From Tetradesmus obliquus (Eukaryota; Chlorophyta; Chlorophyceae; Sphaeropleales; Scenedesmaceae), in NCBI GenBank assembly GCA_030272155.1, contig CP126195.1:5315001-5379000 (forward strand): a stretch of DNA of 64,000 nucleotides, read 5' to 3'. Below, in pieces: positions 11,693 through 24,719 of this stretch. Numbering within the stretch: the first letter of the stretch is position 1; each line of letters begins with the position of its first letter. The position numbers and the translations under genes were made by a program. The notes beneath the pieces were generated by a model. The model did no database searches. It was not told the DNA's origin and saw only the letters and a list, made by a program, of their open reading frames with translations.

Positions 11693-14199
11693 ATGCGAGC
11701 CAGCAAACATTCGAGGGACGCCCACTGTGGGTCACCTTCAGCAAGGGAGCTGGCTTCGTTTTACTTTGGCGATGAGGGAGACGATGCTGCCTCAGCCATC
11801 CTGGCGGGTCTAGAAACAGAACATTCTCTGCTGGCTGGTAAGTAGACTTGCATCATAAGCCAGCACTGACAACAACAGCTGTGTTTGAGGCTGCTAGGTA
11901 TTGTCAAGAGTCCCGATTGGGCTGCTTTGACCCCGGTGCTGTTATGCTTTCCATTTGGATGCGTTCTGCTGCTGTACTGGGGCCTGGCTTCACTCTCCTG
12001 CAGGCTGCTTCAGGTCATTCCTGCAGGAAGCAGGCATCAAACCTTCACAGGCAGCCAGCTCGCATCCTCAACAGCAGCTGCTGCCTGAGCAGCAGGCAGC
12101 CCACAGCAAACGGCCGCGTCAGAAGCTGCCAGATTCAGAGCTGGCGCTGCAGGTCACTCTGGAGGTGCGTGCTGCAGGCTGCGTGTGTGCTGAATGATTG
12201 TGCTTGCGGTCCTTGCAGTGGCACCTGCACGAGCACCAGTGATTTCATAACTGGTGCACACCTATTACAGTTTGTTGCTGCAGCTGTCGACCTGCGCCCC
12301 AACAGCAACCGCCACACTCCCGACTGCGTCCTGCATGCAGCTGTATCCGCTCCCACCACTCGCACTGCTGCATCCCTGACTGCACATGTCACCGCTGCAC
12401 ATGTTCTGGCTCAAACACGCCCCCCTCTCAACCACGCCTGGATTGCAATTACACCATATGGCTGCATCCTGCAAGCAGCTGAGCCCGCAAACCTCCCATG
12501 CCACTGCCTGCATCCTGCATCTGCATCCTGCAGGAGCTGTACAACGGCGCAGTCAAGTGGGTGCCAGTGCAGCGGCAGAAGCATGACGGCGCGGGCCACA
12601 CGGTGCAGGTGCAGGAGCGGCTGCAGGTGTGCGTGCAGCCAGGCATACAGGAGGGCACGCGCATCACGCTGCCAGGGTGAGTAATTGGTGATCTGCTGTG
12701 TCTGCTGCATGGTCAGGCGGGGTTGTGCAGCCATTCCCATTGCCAGGGAAAGTGAACCATGATCAGGGCGGCAAGCAGTTGATGTGTAGTTCTGGAAATC
12801 TTTGGGAAATTTTTGGAAGTTTCTGACAGGGTAAGGTTGGAGAAGCAAGGTCAAAGAAGCACGAACAGTTCAGCAGCATGGCAATAGCCGGGATGCTGTG
12901 CAGCCAGGCATCCAGGAGGGCACGCGCATCACACTGCCAGGGTGAGCAAGGGTGCAGTAGGGCAGAACATAGTTCAGAATGATATTAACAAATACTATAG
13001 TCTGCGATAAGTCGCAGGAGTAAGGGCAGAGGCAAGGTAGAGTCTTGGCAGAGAAGCAAGACCAGTCCAGCAGCACTTGCAGGAGTCGCGCTGTCAGCAG
13101 CAGTAACCAGTCAAACACCAGCGCAGCAGGCTGCCTGTGGATGATTCGCCTCCTTCACAGCCTGCTGCATCTCTGCTAACTGCCACATTTGTTAAACGCT
13201 GCGCATGACTTGCATGTGGCTCCTTCCCCGCCGCAGGCTTGGCAACGAGGACTGGCAGGGCAACTCGGCTGACCTCACCTTTGTCGTGCAGCAGCAGCTG
13301 CACCCAGCCTTCCGCCGCCTGGCAGACGATCTCTACGCAATCGTCAACGTGCCGTTAGTAACAGCCCTCACCGGCGGCCCGGTCGCGCTGCGCACACTGA
13401 GCGGACAGCTGCTGCAGCTGCCGGTCGGAGATGACGTTATAACACCCGGCAGCGAGCTGGTGCTGCCAAACCAAGGCATGCCGGTGTTTGGCAATGCGGC
13501 GGGCCGGCGCGGCTCGCTGCATGTGCGCTTCAATGTCAGCTTTCCAAGCCAGCTGAGCAGGCAGCAGCAGGTGCTGCTGAGGCACACGCTGCAGGTGAGA
13601 GGCAGCAGCAGTGGGATCGGCTGCCGTGCCAGTGTGGCAACTGCTGCACTGCTGGATGTTGTGTGGTTTGGGGGCCGCAGACTGAATTCAGGCTTCCCAA
13701 TGTGTGTGTGTGCCTGCTGGTGCACACCTCCTAAAAAGACTCCTGGTTGCTGCCCTGTCCTGTGTTTGACCTCCACATCCTTGCTGCCATGCTTTTTTGC
13801 TATTTGCTGTGCTTGCAGGACTGTGAGGGCAGCAGCAGCCCGCCACAGCAGGAGCGCGTGCGGCGCCAGTGCTTGCCAGCAGCAGCAGACGGTGCAGCAG
13901 CAGACGGTGCAGCAGCACCTACCAGCTCCTGGCAGCAGCAGCAGCAGCAGCAGCACGTGTTTGTTCATGTGCACCGGCAAGATGCACAGCAGCAGCGGCA
14001 GAGGCAGTTGGCTGATACATCTGCCGGTAGCAGCGCTGCTGCAGCCGCAGCAGCTGGTGGCACAGCAGCTGCTGTTGCTGCAAGTGGCATGAAGTATCAT
14101 GCAGCAGCAGGCAGCAGCACGTCTGGCAGTGCTGGCAGCAGCACTGTTGCTGGCTTTGCGTGCATGCACAGCACCAGTAGCAGCAGCAGAGTCAGCTGA
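11693..14199 (+). CDS. DnaJ C-terminal-domain protein lacking a J domain
   Basis: Five exons (11693-11837, 12004-12164, 12534-12676, 13237-13594, 13819-14199) encode 395 aa with consistent phases and GT-AG introns. After about 100 N-terminal residues comes a class II Hsp40 substrate-binding region: TLEELYNGAVKWVPV opens the first beta-barrel domain, followed by VQPGIQEGTRITLPG, NEDWQGNSADLTFVV and HPAFRRLADDLYAIVNVPL, and the second barrel ending near FNVSFPSQLS. There is no Cys-rich zinc finger. The HPD-containing J domain expected at the N-terminus is absent from the visible exons. The tail of about 125 aa is Ala/Ser/Gln-rich low complexity. In family terms it could hold unfolded clients but could not stimulate Hsp70 by the usual route; this is inference. 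An unseen upstream exon is the main alternative. Confidence 0.8.
12892..12951 (+). repeat. Echo of DnaJ-C exon 3 donor end
   Basis: Within intron 3 (12677-13236) a second copy of the last 45-50 bases of exon 3, coding QPGIQEGTRITLPG, with its GTGAG donor. Four or so base changes separate it from the exon copy at 12634-12680. Use of the echo would need an acceptor just upstream. Confidence 0.85.
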
Positions 14200-17100
14200 T
14201 GCCTGGCGGCATGTTGCAGTGCTAGATTTGGCCAGTGTTTCTGCATGCCGTTGTGTTCACCCATGTGTTTTTGTGTTCACTGGTGTGTTTGTGTGTTTGT
14301 CATGGGCACGTGCCAGCCGCTGCAGCGACAGCAACTTGTGCTTCTGCTTCTGGGTAGGTGACAGCAACTGGATTGAACAGAGGCAAAAAGGAGCGGTAGC
14401 AGCACCAATAGAGCTGATAGAGCTGCGGTCATTTTAGAGGGATTCAGCAATCTTGCACATCAGCTGAATATGCAGCTGGCTGTGAAGTGCATTGCGCTGT
14501 GGCAGCTGCCTGCACATACTTCACACCCTGAAGTTCACGCGCCTGCAAGTCACACCTGCAAGGCACTGAACTTGACAGCGTGAAGCTGTCCTTGCTGATA
14601 CTGGGGGGCAGTGTGAGCAACGGCTAGTTTAATGCTGTAGGCCGGACCCTTTCTGTGGCCGCTAGTTTAATGCTGCAGGCTTGCGACGCTTTGCGGCCTG
14701 CACGCTGCTCTCCATGTATAACACAGGCATGTATACAACTGTGTGTGAGCGAAGTTGGCATGGCCCTGGCCAGGCAGGGCAGGAGGCTCTGATCCTGAAC
14801 ATATACAGGCTTGTTTTTGGTGTGCATGTGCGCGCGAATGCGCGTGTTGTGCATGTGCGTCCATATGCAGGGCGTTTGTGCTGCCTTGCTGCACAATGCG
14901 GCTGGCTGTGCATCTTGCAGCCTGTGGAATCAAAGCGTGCCTCGTGACGTTGTTTTTGTTTCATCACCCAGAGAAGCTGACAGCAGGGCAGTACATATGC
15001 TGCTGCTGCTGTCAGCAACATATGACACCATGTATACCACCATACCCATTGTTGAGTTGTGGAGGTTGCTTGGACCCCTGTTGGCACTGCAGCCGTGCAC
15101 ATTGTGGCCGCGCATTTCATGCTGGCACAAGGCAAGCTGACATGCGTGCGGTCCGTATGTTACGGTCTGACGTGTTGTGGTCAAACCTGTTGCACTAGAT
15201 CAAGAGTTGAGTTGGAGCAGCAGATTGGCCGCCAAGTAGACTGTGATTGTTGTGGGGTCGTCTGCGATGCCATGTTGCTTGTTGTTGCAGCGATCACAGC
15301 CTCGTCGGAAGAGTGAATACAGGTGGTCACAGCACTGAGTGTGCTTCGGACAGTTTTATGAGAGACTTTGTGGTGAGTGAGGCGCCAAATGGTGCAGGTG
15401 GTTTGATGCAGTCCTCTGCATGTGCAGCAATTGAAGCGTGTGTTTGTCTGGTGTGGGTGTGCTGCGGACGTGCCAACTGGTTTGAACTGCATTAGCCCAC
15501 ACTTGGCTGTCCCTTTGCTGTAGCTACCGGGCGTGCTGCTGCTGTCGGTGTTCAAAGCGGCTCTGGTTGCTTGGGAGTGCTGCACCCTCCACCGTAGATG
15601 TGTTCCGTTTCAGCCACATTTCGACCTGCTGTTGTGTATGCTATGTGACGTCAGCCCTTGGCGCTGCTGCGCTGCTGTTGCGGCGTGTTTTCCTGCGGCT
15701 TGGGCGTCTCGTGTTGTTGTGGTGCGAGGTTTGTTGGTGCAAGGAAGTTCACCAGAGCTTCAGCAGCACGTGCACGCGTGTGCAGCACCACTTGTCAGCA
15801 ATGAAACCCAGCTTCTGGACGTTTGAAAGGCTTAATGCCTGCGTAGCATACGCCTGCTTTTCACGGTCAGGTGCAGCTGGCTACCGGCCCCAGCATGCAA
15901 CTGCGCTGACAGTTGCGTGACCGGCAATTTGCTCTTAGCATGCTGCCCCCGAGAATAACATCCAGCACTGCTGCCGCAACATTTGGTGCCCCCAGCACCC
16001 AATGGGCTGTTGGCTTTGTTGTCTGTTGGCTTTGTTGTGGTTGCAGCTCATTTGGGGTTTGGGTCAGCACCCAGACATCTCAAAGGCTGGTGTGTTTGGT
16101 GGTCTTGTTACACGGTAGTAGGTTTGTGTGTTTGCATGGTGTACGCGTACAGTGTGAACTCGTTGGCGTAGTTTTTCATTGGTTGGGTTAGTGGCTTGCA
16201 GGGGTTGTTGTTGCACAGCGTGGTTGCTATATAAGGTGCTGCAGCTGCTGTTTCATGCTCTGTGGGTGCAGAGCCTTTTGCACTTTAGGGCTGCCTTTTG
16301 TGTCATCGGCACCCGTGACAGGGCCTCCGTTGTACGCAGTGTTTGATGCAGCTCAGCTGCTGACTTCTCACTGCTGTTTTCGTCTGTGTCCTTGCCAGTC
16401 AGACTGGTGTACGCATAGTTTGCTAAGTTGAGCACCAGCTTTTTGGCGCCTGCAACAGCAGTGCTGGCGCAAAGCACTGCTTCTTGTTTGCCAGTGGGGT
16501 TGTGATATGTACCAGCCAGCTCTTGTAATGAGGTGTACCCTTTCGCTTTGTTTTGCCGAGTGCTCGTTTCCTGCCGGGCTATCCTTGCAGCCAGCAATTA
16601 GTCCAGCAGCTGCTGCATTGTTGGCACGACGGCTTGCAGGTGTTTGCTGGCATGCGGGTGCTGACATCAGCAGCCATATGGCAGTGCGGCTTCAGCCGAT
16701 GCTTCGGCTGGTGCTGCTGCTTCTGCGTGCAAAGTGAATGATGTCAGGATAGCAGGACTGCCAGGATGTTTGAGGATGCTGTCTATGTTGTTTTTGTTGT
16801 GTTTCAGGTGTTGGTTGCGTTGCTGACGCGCCCAGGAGCTGTTTGTAAGTGGGGCCGTAGCACCGCTGTCACTGCAAAATCGGCTGGCTGCTAGGCCGGC
16901 TCACTGTGTTGAGCGTTTGCTGCTGACGTTGTTATGGGAGTGTTGAGCTACGAGCATGTTGAGTGGAGCCCTCATGTGGGTCGAGTGGCATCAGGTGGTC
17001 TGTGTACAATGGTGCGCTTTGCTGTTGACCGTGCACGGCACGGCACGTGCTGCGACTGACTGCTGACGGCGTGTGACGTGTCACGCCCTCTTTCAGCAGT

Positions 17101-17500
17101 CGCTGCTGCAGTGCTGTGTACATGCTGCACTGCTGTTGGCTCGAGCTACGCAGATACAGAGTTCAGTGTGTCTGGCTTTCACTACTAACTACTAAAGGGG
17201 ATCGCTGCGCATCATGGAGTGCGCTGCCTTGACATCCGTATCTAGGTACAGTTGGCTGCGCTGACCTGGCAAACACAGCGCTGGTGCAATGTAGCAGTGG
17301 GAGCTCGGCCGTGGACATTTGTGATGCAGTGACGCTTATACATGGGTCAGGCAATGCGCAGTGCACACCTGCCCAGGTGGCGGCGGTGCCTGTTACAAGT
17401 GATACCCATTGCTGTTCTACAAAGTAGGGTGTGTGCCAGCTGTGACCTGTATTTGGTGTAACCTGCAAGTTTTAACGTGACCATAACGCATCAGAGGCAG
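14200..17500. other. Gene-poor G/T-rich tract, likely long 3' region of DnaJ-C gene
   Basis: No open frame has domain character; the frames are Cys/Val/Leu/His-rich, as expected from G/T-rich sequence. TGTAA motifs on the plus strand occur at 16524, 17457 and 17516. A long 3' UTR, a non-coding RNA or unrecognised small exons are all possible. Confidence 0.45.
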
Positions 17501-17682
17501 GCAAGCCTGCTTGAGTGTAAGCTCCTCTGTGCTTAGGCACGCCATGACGCATCATCACGTGCTGCAGTCACTGAGCCGCATGGCCCACTGCCGCTGCAGT
17601 GACGGTGCCCATTGTCCTGCATCTAACCAGCAACTCGCAATTTGTGTACACACTTGTGTCACACGATAGTAGGGCAGCCACG

Positions 17683-17750
17683 ATTTGTGTGTTACATGAC
17701 GGGAACACAGCCGTATTCGAGCCAATGACAGGCTCAATGGGCAACCACTC
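17683..17750 (+). repeat. Dispersed repeat, copy 1
   Basis: About 68 bp closely matching the reverse complement of 33264-33335. Both copies contain GACGGGAACACAGCC followed by CGAGCCAATGACAGGCTCA. Copy 2 has an extra base near the middle, so the reading frames differ. The origin (mobile element fragment or gene fragment) is unknown. Confidence 0.75.
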
Positions 17751-19600
17751 TCTTTCCTCTCCCTCCTGCTGTAGTATAACGACAGTCTTCCAACCAAAAG
17801 TGCACCTACAGGTGCACGTGAGCCCTGGCAACCTTGCACAGCACACTTGTCGCCGTCAATTTCCAACACCCCGGCTGACGTACTACATCAGCTCTTACTA
17901 AGAGGCGCCAGCTGAACGGATCCCAAACACCCATGCGTCGTGTGCACCCATGCCATCAAAGCACATGCGCGCAGCACAGTGTGCGGCACACTACACTGAT
18001 GGCGAGCCAGGCATAACAGTTCCCAACTGCAGCAACAGGCGCTGTGACAGCTGGATGAGTCATGCCACTCAACAAAGCTGCAAGATGGTAGGCTGGTGCC
18101 AATGCAGCGAGCCGCTGTCAGTGCCAGTGCCTGCATCTGCTGTGGCTGACAGCTGCCGTACGCACAAAGGTGTAAGAATGCCAGCAGCTAAACATGCCAA
18201 GAGTAAAAAGCTGTCTACATGTATGATGTGTGTCCAGCTGCAGCACATCCTTGGCACACTCAATGCAGTGAGAGCACACTGTTTGGTTTGAAACCTCACT
18301 CAGTAAGACTGTCAGTAGTCCCACAGTCCCTGCCAAGCATGCTTCATGACAGCAAATCCATTCACACCACACGTGCCAATGCCTCAGCTTGCATGCTTTG
18401 CCGGCGACAGGTGCAGTTAACGCATGCAAGAGCAGCCTGCGACGCCAGCTAACACACAGGCATTAGTGACAACACAACGTGAAGCATGTGCATGCCACCT
18501 GCGCTGAGTGCTGCCGGCCGTTGCCATTGCCGTGCTGATAGGACTTTTGAGCAATCGCTGCTCAAACAAGCGAGAAAATGCTGCTGGTCAGCACCGTCCT
18601 GGTAAAAATGCGCGTAAGCAGTTCCAGCCGCAACCAGGTATATGACACGCAAGCAATACTAGCAATGAGACAGTAGATGCATTCTGGAGCACGCAGTGCT
18701 TGCTCCGTGATTTGCGACCACGCCGCTGCACACAAGCAAGGCAATCAAACAGTAGCACAAAGAGTAAAAGGGCGTACACCCAATAATCGTGGTGTGTATG
18801 AGCAGCACTAATGCCACAACGGCACAGAAGTGCAACATGCCGCAGGGGCACCAACTGTAGTATGCTGCAACACTTCAATACATTGACAGTCAATTGCCCG
18901 CAATGCTCTGCCAGGCGGTATCCTCAAGCAAAACAGGCACATGCACCCTACAGTCACACCAACAAAACTGCATGTACGCGCAACAAATCCTGGCAGCAGC
19001 AGTTCAACTGGATGTCTGCTGTCACACCTGCTCACAGCATGCCAATTCAGCACAGCCACACCTGTGCCCTGCAGAACACAACACTGCAGGCAGCAGGGCA
19101 GCCGAGAGCAGCAACGCATGCTGCTGCAAGACCACATGCAACACTGACCTGGCATCAGCAATCCGGGCTGCAAGAAAGTGTAGTACCCAGCAACTGCTGG
19201 TCTGTAATGCTAGGGAAAGCTCAAAACGACAGCAAAGTAGTGAGCAAAAGACAGCAAGCCAACTGCAATGCAAACAAGACTCTAGTAGGACAATGCAGCC
19301 ACTCAACAAGGCCAGTTGAGCATGCATGCAACCGCAGACGCTTTCTGAACCGCCAACCTCAGGACGTGTGTGATGCCTCATGCACAGTTAGAAAGCCCAC
19401 AACGGATGCAACAGGAGCAGGACAACAAGCTGTCGATGCGGTATACGGGTAGATTGCACAGAACACACAGCACATCTGCTGGAACGTGTATACATGCCTG
19501 TACATCTCCACAGCTCAATGCATGTAGGCAGACCCTTGGGGCACGACTGATGTCAGCTGCAGTTGCCGCAATCCATGCACAGCTGCCTTGCAGTGTCAAA

Positions 19601-19908
19601 TGCCCCAACAGCCGCACACCTGCACAGCTGCTTTCAGTTTCAAGTGCCCCAACAGCCGCACACCTGCACAGCTGCTTTCAGTTTCAAGTGCCCCAACAGC
19701 CGCACACCTGCACAACTGCTTTCAGTTTCAAGTGCCCCAACAGCCGCACACCTGCACAGCTGCTTTCAGTTTCAAGTGCCCCAACAGCCGCACACCTGCA
19801 CAGCTGCTTTCAGTTTCAAGTGCCCCAACAGCCGCACACCTGCACAGCTGCTTTCAGTTTCAAGTGCCCCAACAGCCGCACACCTGCACAGCTGCTTTCA
19901 CAGTGTGA
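19601..19908. repeat. 44-bp minisatellite, about 7 copies
   Basis: Units start at 19601, 19645, 19689, 19733, 19777, 19821 and 19865, each beginning TGCCCCAACAGCCGCACACC. Copies are nearly identical; the third has one A substitution (CACAACTGC for CACAGCTGC) and the last is truncated. Because 44 is not a multiple of three and the unit has no stop, all three plus-strand frames stay open across the array. Confidence 0.95.
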
Positions 19909-22317
19909 CACGCCGCAGCAGCCGCACAGCTGCTGCTGAGCATGCAACAAGCCCCACCGAGCACCTCTTGAAGCACCTGGTTGTCTGCAAAGCAACATCC
20001 ACACTGCGCCGCCGGGGTTAGCACAAACCGGAAAACCAGTTCGCACAACGCCTTGCAAATTCTGACAGAACCCTGAGGGTATGCATGCCCCAGCAGACAG
20101 CTCAACCACAGCTAGCTGCAGGCAAGCAGGATGCACCACGCAAGTCAGCATGGTAGCAAAACGCCAGCTGCAGCTCATGCTGCTTCACTGTATATGCAGA
20201 GGAGAGGTGTACTGTATATCCAAGACACCACCCCCACAGTAGTATTTAAGAGGACATCCCCCAATGTATTTAGGAGGACACCCCCAAATCCAGCCAGGTG
20301 CAGACTCGCAAGCAAACATATGCGCACCAGCCGCCAAGAGGCGCTGCATATGCCCACTGCAGCTGCTTACCCTGACCCAGCTCAGGTATTGACGTTGATT
20401 GGCAGCAGTACACTCCTTCTGCAAGTGCTGCTGTACTTCAAGCCACAAGCAACTCGTCAACAATCACCGACAGATCATACACACTGCAAAGCAAGGGAGA
20501 ACGGTCGCTGCCGTTGCGGCCAGCTGTCATGCGCAATGATCCTTCTGGTGTATGACCACACGACCAACCTCTCGACCAAGCTTGGTTAACAACTGTCAGC
20601 AACATGCTGAAGCGTGCTGCTCTTCACATGCAGCACATGCTGTAGAAAAGAGAAACACGCACCTGTAACACATGCTCTAGAACCCTTGCGTGTCAAATTT
20701 GCAGACCTACCAAGTGCTGTTGGTGTGCTAGGAAGCTTCATAACCCAGCCACCTACGTTCCATCTGTGTTGCAGCAAAGCCTGAAAAGCTTCACAGACCT
20801 GCCAAGGGCCAATGTGCAGGCAGCGTGGCGTTTGCACTGCAAGCCAGCACCGACCTGCTTGCAAACACGGGCCGCTGCTATAGCATGCATGGCAGGCGCA
20901 GCACTTGGGAATGCAGGCATGGCCGCCACTATCATCTTCCCGGCAAAGCGCAAGCGCGCAAAAAGCCAAGGCGGCAGCTGCTCACAAGGCGCAAAACGCC
21001 CAAACCAGACTGCTCATCCCTCATCACCAACTCCTCAGCACTCAGCACCAACGCCCCGACCAAATCGCTAACCGCCACAACAACATACAAACAGCAGCAG
21101 AGCTGCTATCAAGAGCTACAACAGGCATTGCATTCACAAACAGCAAGACGCAGCAAGGTCTGATCACTGAGCTAGGCACTCCAAACAGCCCAAATGCAGC
21201 TGCGCGGCCTGCTTTACGCAACAAGGGTGTACCACAGGCGACACAAACAGTGTTGACAAGCAGGAAGCATGGAATCAAAGGCACCAGCACGGCACACTGC
21301 CAAGATGGCTGGTGTAGACAAAAGTGAGCAGAAACTGCTATCCAATCAACCGCCTTCAGACCCACTGCTTCTAGACCCCTGTAGAGGCACAGTGCCACGA
21401 GGCAAAACAAGCGCCAAGCAGCAGCAGCGGGCTGACAGCCCGACGCTCAGTGCCGGCTCAAATTGTTGATCCTCGTGCATCCCATAGCCAAAGCCGCCAG
21501 GTTCCGTGGCTGCAGTCCGCCCGTTCTGGCACTGCGCAGCGCAGCACCCCAAAGCATGAGCACTCTTGCAGAACAAAATGAGCCGTGGATTCTGCTGGTG
21601 AAGATAGACACAGGTGTGCAGGGGCACCATATGCATGCCTCCAATGACTGCTAGTGATGGGAGGCACAGTACAGCCACCCGCCTGCCACTGCAAGCTTTC
21701 AGTTCCACCAAAACAAACCACCAGAGTGTCGTCAATGCAGCAAGTCAGGATAAAGAGCACCAGCAGCAGCCAAGTCTCAGCAGCATCACCTGCGGTACAT
21801 GTGCTGCTTCATGCTTCCGCACAAGCTTTGCAAATCCAAGCAACCCACTCCCACACCCAAACTACAACAACAAGTTTCCATCTCACCCAGCCCCCAAGAA
21901 GCTTCTAATTGTGAAGGCAGTCTGCAGGTTTTTAAAAGGCAGCAAGCACCTAGTTGCGCAACAGCAGACGATCTCATGCATGCACATGCCTTGCTCTGCA
22001 GCAGCTGCTGCTGCCTGCATTGAGCATTCAGTCTGCAACCATTCCTTGTCACAGCAACACCGGCGCGACGTTGTACACCCCCACCCTCAAAGCCTATGCC
22101 AAGGTGTACCAACGTGCACCAAGGGTACCAAATCAAACCCTGCGCGTCATTGCAATCAACAGTGCTTTGAAACCCACATGGCATGTGTCCTGTGGAGCGC
22201 GGGGCCGATGGCGACGTTGCTATGGCTTGAATGGTAATATGATGATGATGATGGCATGTGTCGTGTATGGATCCAACCCTCAGCGGAGACGGCAGCAGGC
22301 CATGTTTTGTACAACCC

Positions 22318-24684
22318 TCACACAAACCAGCGCATGGTATCCTGGAAGCTGCTCTGCTGCTGCAGCTGCCGCGTGCCGCCAGCACCCTTCCCACCGATGC
22401 CTTCGCCTGCTGCTTCAGCATCTGTGTCTGCTGGCAGGCTGTCATCATCGTTATCAAGCTCCATAAGGCCGCCCTGCACAGCTGCTGCACAGTCAAACGC
22501 AGCGCCGCCGGGTGTATACAGCGCAGGCGGGAACGCCACCGCAGCGGTGTAACCCCCAAACACATCAAAGTCCAGGGATTCGCGGCGGCACCCGCCATAG
22601 TGGAAGCTGCCAGACAGCCTGCGGGGTGCCGCTGCTGCGTCCGGTGCGGTGATTGAGTGCAGCGGCGCGGAGTTGCTGTCCGCAGCAGCAGCAGCTTCTG
22701 AGCTGGCAGCGAGCCGTATGCCCCGCTGCGGCAGCGGCTGCAGCAGCAGGCTAGGCATGCGGCTGACGTGGGGCGCACCTGCTGCTGCTGCTGCTGCTAG
22801 CGGGGTGCCTGGGGTGCCTTGCCTGCTGCCTGCTAGGTTGCGCTGCCGCTCGATGATCATGTAGCGCAGGCATTCGATGATGCGGTCTGCGGTGGGCCGG
22901 TTGGTGGGCTCAGTGGCCCAGCAGCTGCACACAAGCGACAGCAGCAGCAGCAGCAGCAGTAGCGCTAAGTAGTGGGCCGGGTGGTGGGTTCCGTGGCCCG
23001 GCAGATGCGAGCAGTCACAGACAAGGTAAGAGGCAGGCACGATGGGCAATAGAGTTGATGCAGCTCCTCAAAGTTCTCCTCAGCTGCATCATGCTTGCTT
23101 TGTAGGGTTCGATTTGTTTTTCCCCCTCACTCACTTCTCCATGAGCAGGCGGTAGTCGCTGGGCATGCCCTCTGGCACAAGCGGCCGCAGGTTGCGCAGG
23201 CAGATCAGCTCGTAGAACTGGCCGTAGTGCAGCTTCCTGCAAGGCATCAAGCAGACAGGCGGAGTTTGAGCAAGCATGGCTGCAGGAGAGGCAACAGCTT
23301 TACAAAACGGGCTACAGTGCAGCTGCCTGCAAAGACATCATACGGACGGAGAGATGTGAACAGGCACGCCTGCATTAGAGGCAGGTGACTTTTAGTCCAG
23401 AAGTGCTTGAAAGGACGACCGTCTACTGCTGTTCAAACCGGCTGTTTGAATTTGCAAGTTTTGGTGACTGTGCTGCCTGTCTTGAACAGCGGCCAGGCCA
23501 GCAACCAGCACCACGCCATGTGTCCCGCACTCACTTGAATGCTGGTGTGCCTGTGTAGACCTCCCACATGCTGATCCCAAAGGCATAGATGTCCACCTGC
23601 ACGAGCAGACACATGCACACAGCGGCCAGCCGTGAGCACAGCCAGTTTCCGGAAAACGTAACTTCAAGGACACGAGAGTGTTGTGTGTTTTGACACCATC
23701 TGCAAAGCAAGCTACCTGTAAATTACTCAGCGAGCCGAGCTCCATGTTGCTGTGTGCTGTTTGCAACCAACCAAAGGCACAGATCAACAGAAGGGTCAAC
23801 TCACCGCCGTGCTCATCCTGCCGTATCGCAGCAGCTCTGGCGGCATGTGGCTCATTGTGCCTGCAGCAGCAGCAGCGGCAGCAGGGCCCTTCAGCGCATA
23901 GAAACAGCATGAGGCAAAAGCATGCAGCCCCATGAGACGTTGATCGCTGCTAGCTTGCTGTTGAATCAGCATGCAGAAGAGTAGCACGCACAAACACTCC
24001 AAACAACTGATCACGACAGTAGCCCACAGCCATGTTCAACATATGTGTACTGGCGTAGTCTGTTCATGCCAGCGGGTCGCACCTATGGTGTTGGTGGTGC
24101 GGTGCGTCTTGTGCTGCTTGATGGCCCTGCTCAGCCCCAGGTCGGCCAGCTTGGCCACCATGCCGCATTCAGCCATGCTGCTGCTGGACACCAGCACGTT
24201 GCGCGCGTTCTGCGGGCGGCAAGCGATGAACAGACGCGTTGGGATCAAATAAGCACAACGGCACCAAGCCGTACTGCTGCTGGAAACCAGCACATTGCGC
24301 GCGTTCTGTGGCAGCATGAAAGCATAATTTTGAGGGCACATGGCAGCAGCTCAGAGGCTGCTCACCAAGATAAACTGCAACAGCCGAAGTATCGTACATG
24401 ACAGCAGCTGCATGTCGCCACCGACACACACAAACACATGTGTGGGTTGCTGAATAAATTGCATGGCTGTTATGCTACTAACGAGTCAGACAGGCACGGC
24501 TGCTGCGCACCAGGTCTCCGTGCACCACATTGTTAGCATGCAGCACTGCCAGGCCTGACGCCACGTCCTTCAGCAGCAGAAGCCGCTCCAGCATGCGCGC
24601 GTCAGTCTCATCCTCGCCCTCCCAGCCGCTGACAACACTGTCCAGCGTGCCCACGTCACAAAACTCCTGCAAGCAACAAAATGT

Positions 24685-24719
<35 letters not shown>

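Larger units (their letters stand above)
17500..22317. other. Gene-poor C/A-rich tract downstream of kinase 1
   Basis: Composition is the mirror image of 14.2-17.5 kb: C/A-rich on plus, so G/T-rich on minus, like a 3' region of the minus-strand kinase ending at 22318. Minus-strand TGTAA motifs sit at 17393 and 17692. It holds the 44-bp minisatellite, a dispersed repeat copy at 17683-17750 and a 24-bp duplication at about 20238-20290. No gene could be supported. Confidence 0.45.

Noticed and set aside
18811..19452. 213-codon plus-strand frame
   Set aside because: Thr/Gln/His/Ala-rich readthrough of C/A-rich DNA; no start context, homology or splice signals that I can support.
19601..19908. 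Possible CRISPR-like array
   Set aside because: The 44-bp units are contiguous with no variable spacers, and the host is a eukaryote; it is a minisatellite.
20586..21410. Minus-strand frames of 120-127 codons with hydrophobic runs
   Set aside because: Cys/Val/Leu-rich content matches the general G/T-rich strand bias; no consistent gene model.
21786..22778. 330-codon minus-strand frame
   Set aside because: Overlaps the kinase 1 tail in another frame; Cys/His/Arg-rich without domain features.
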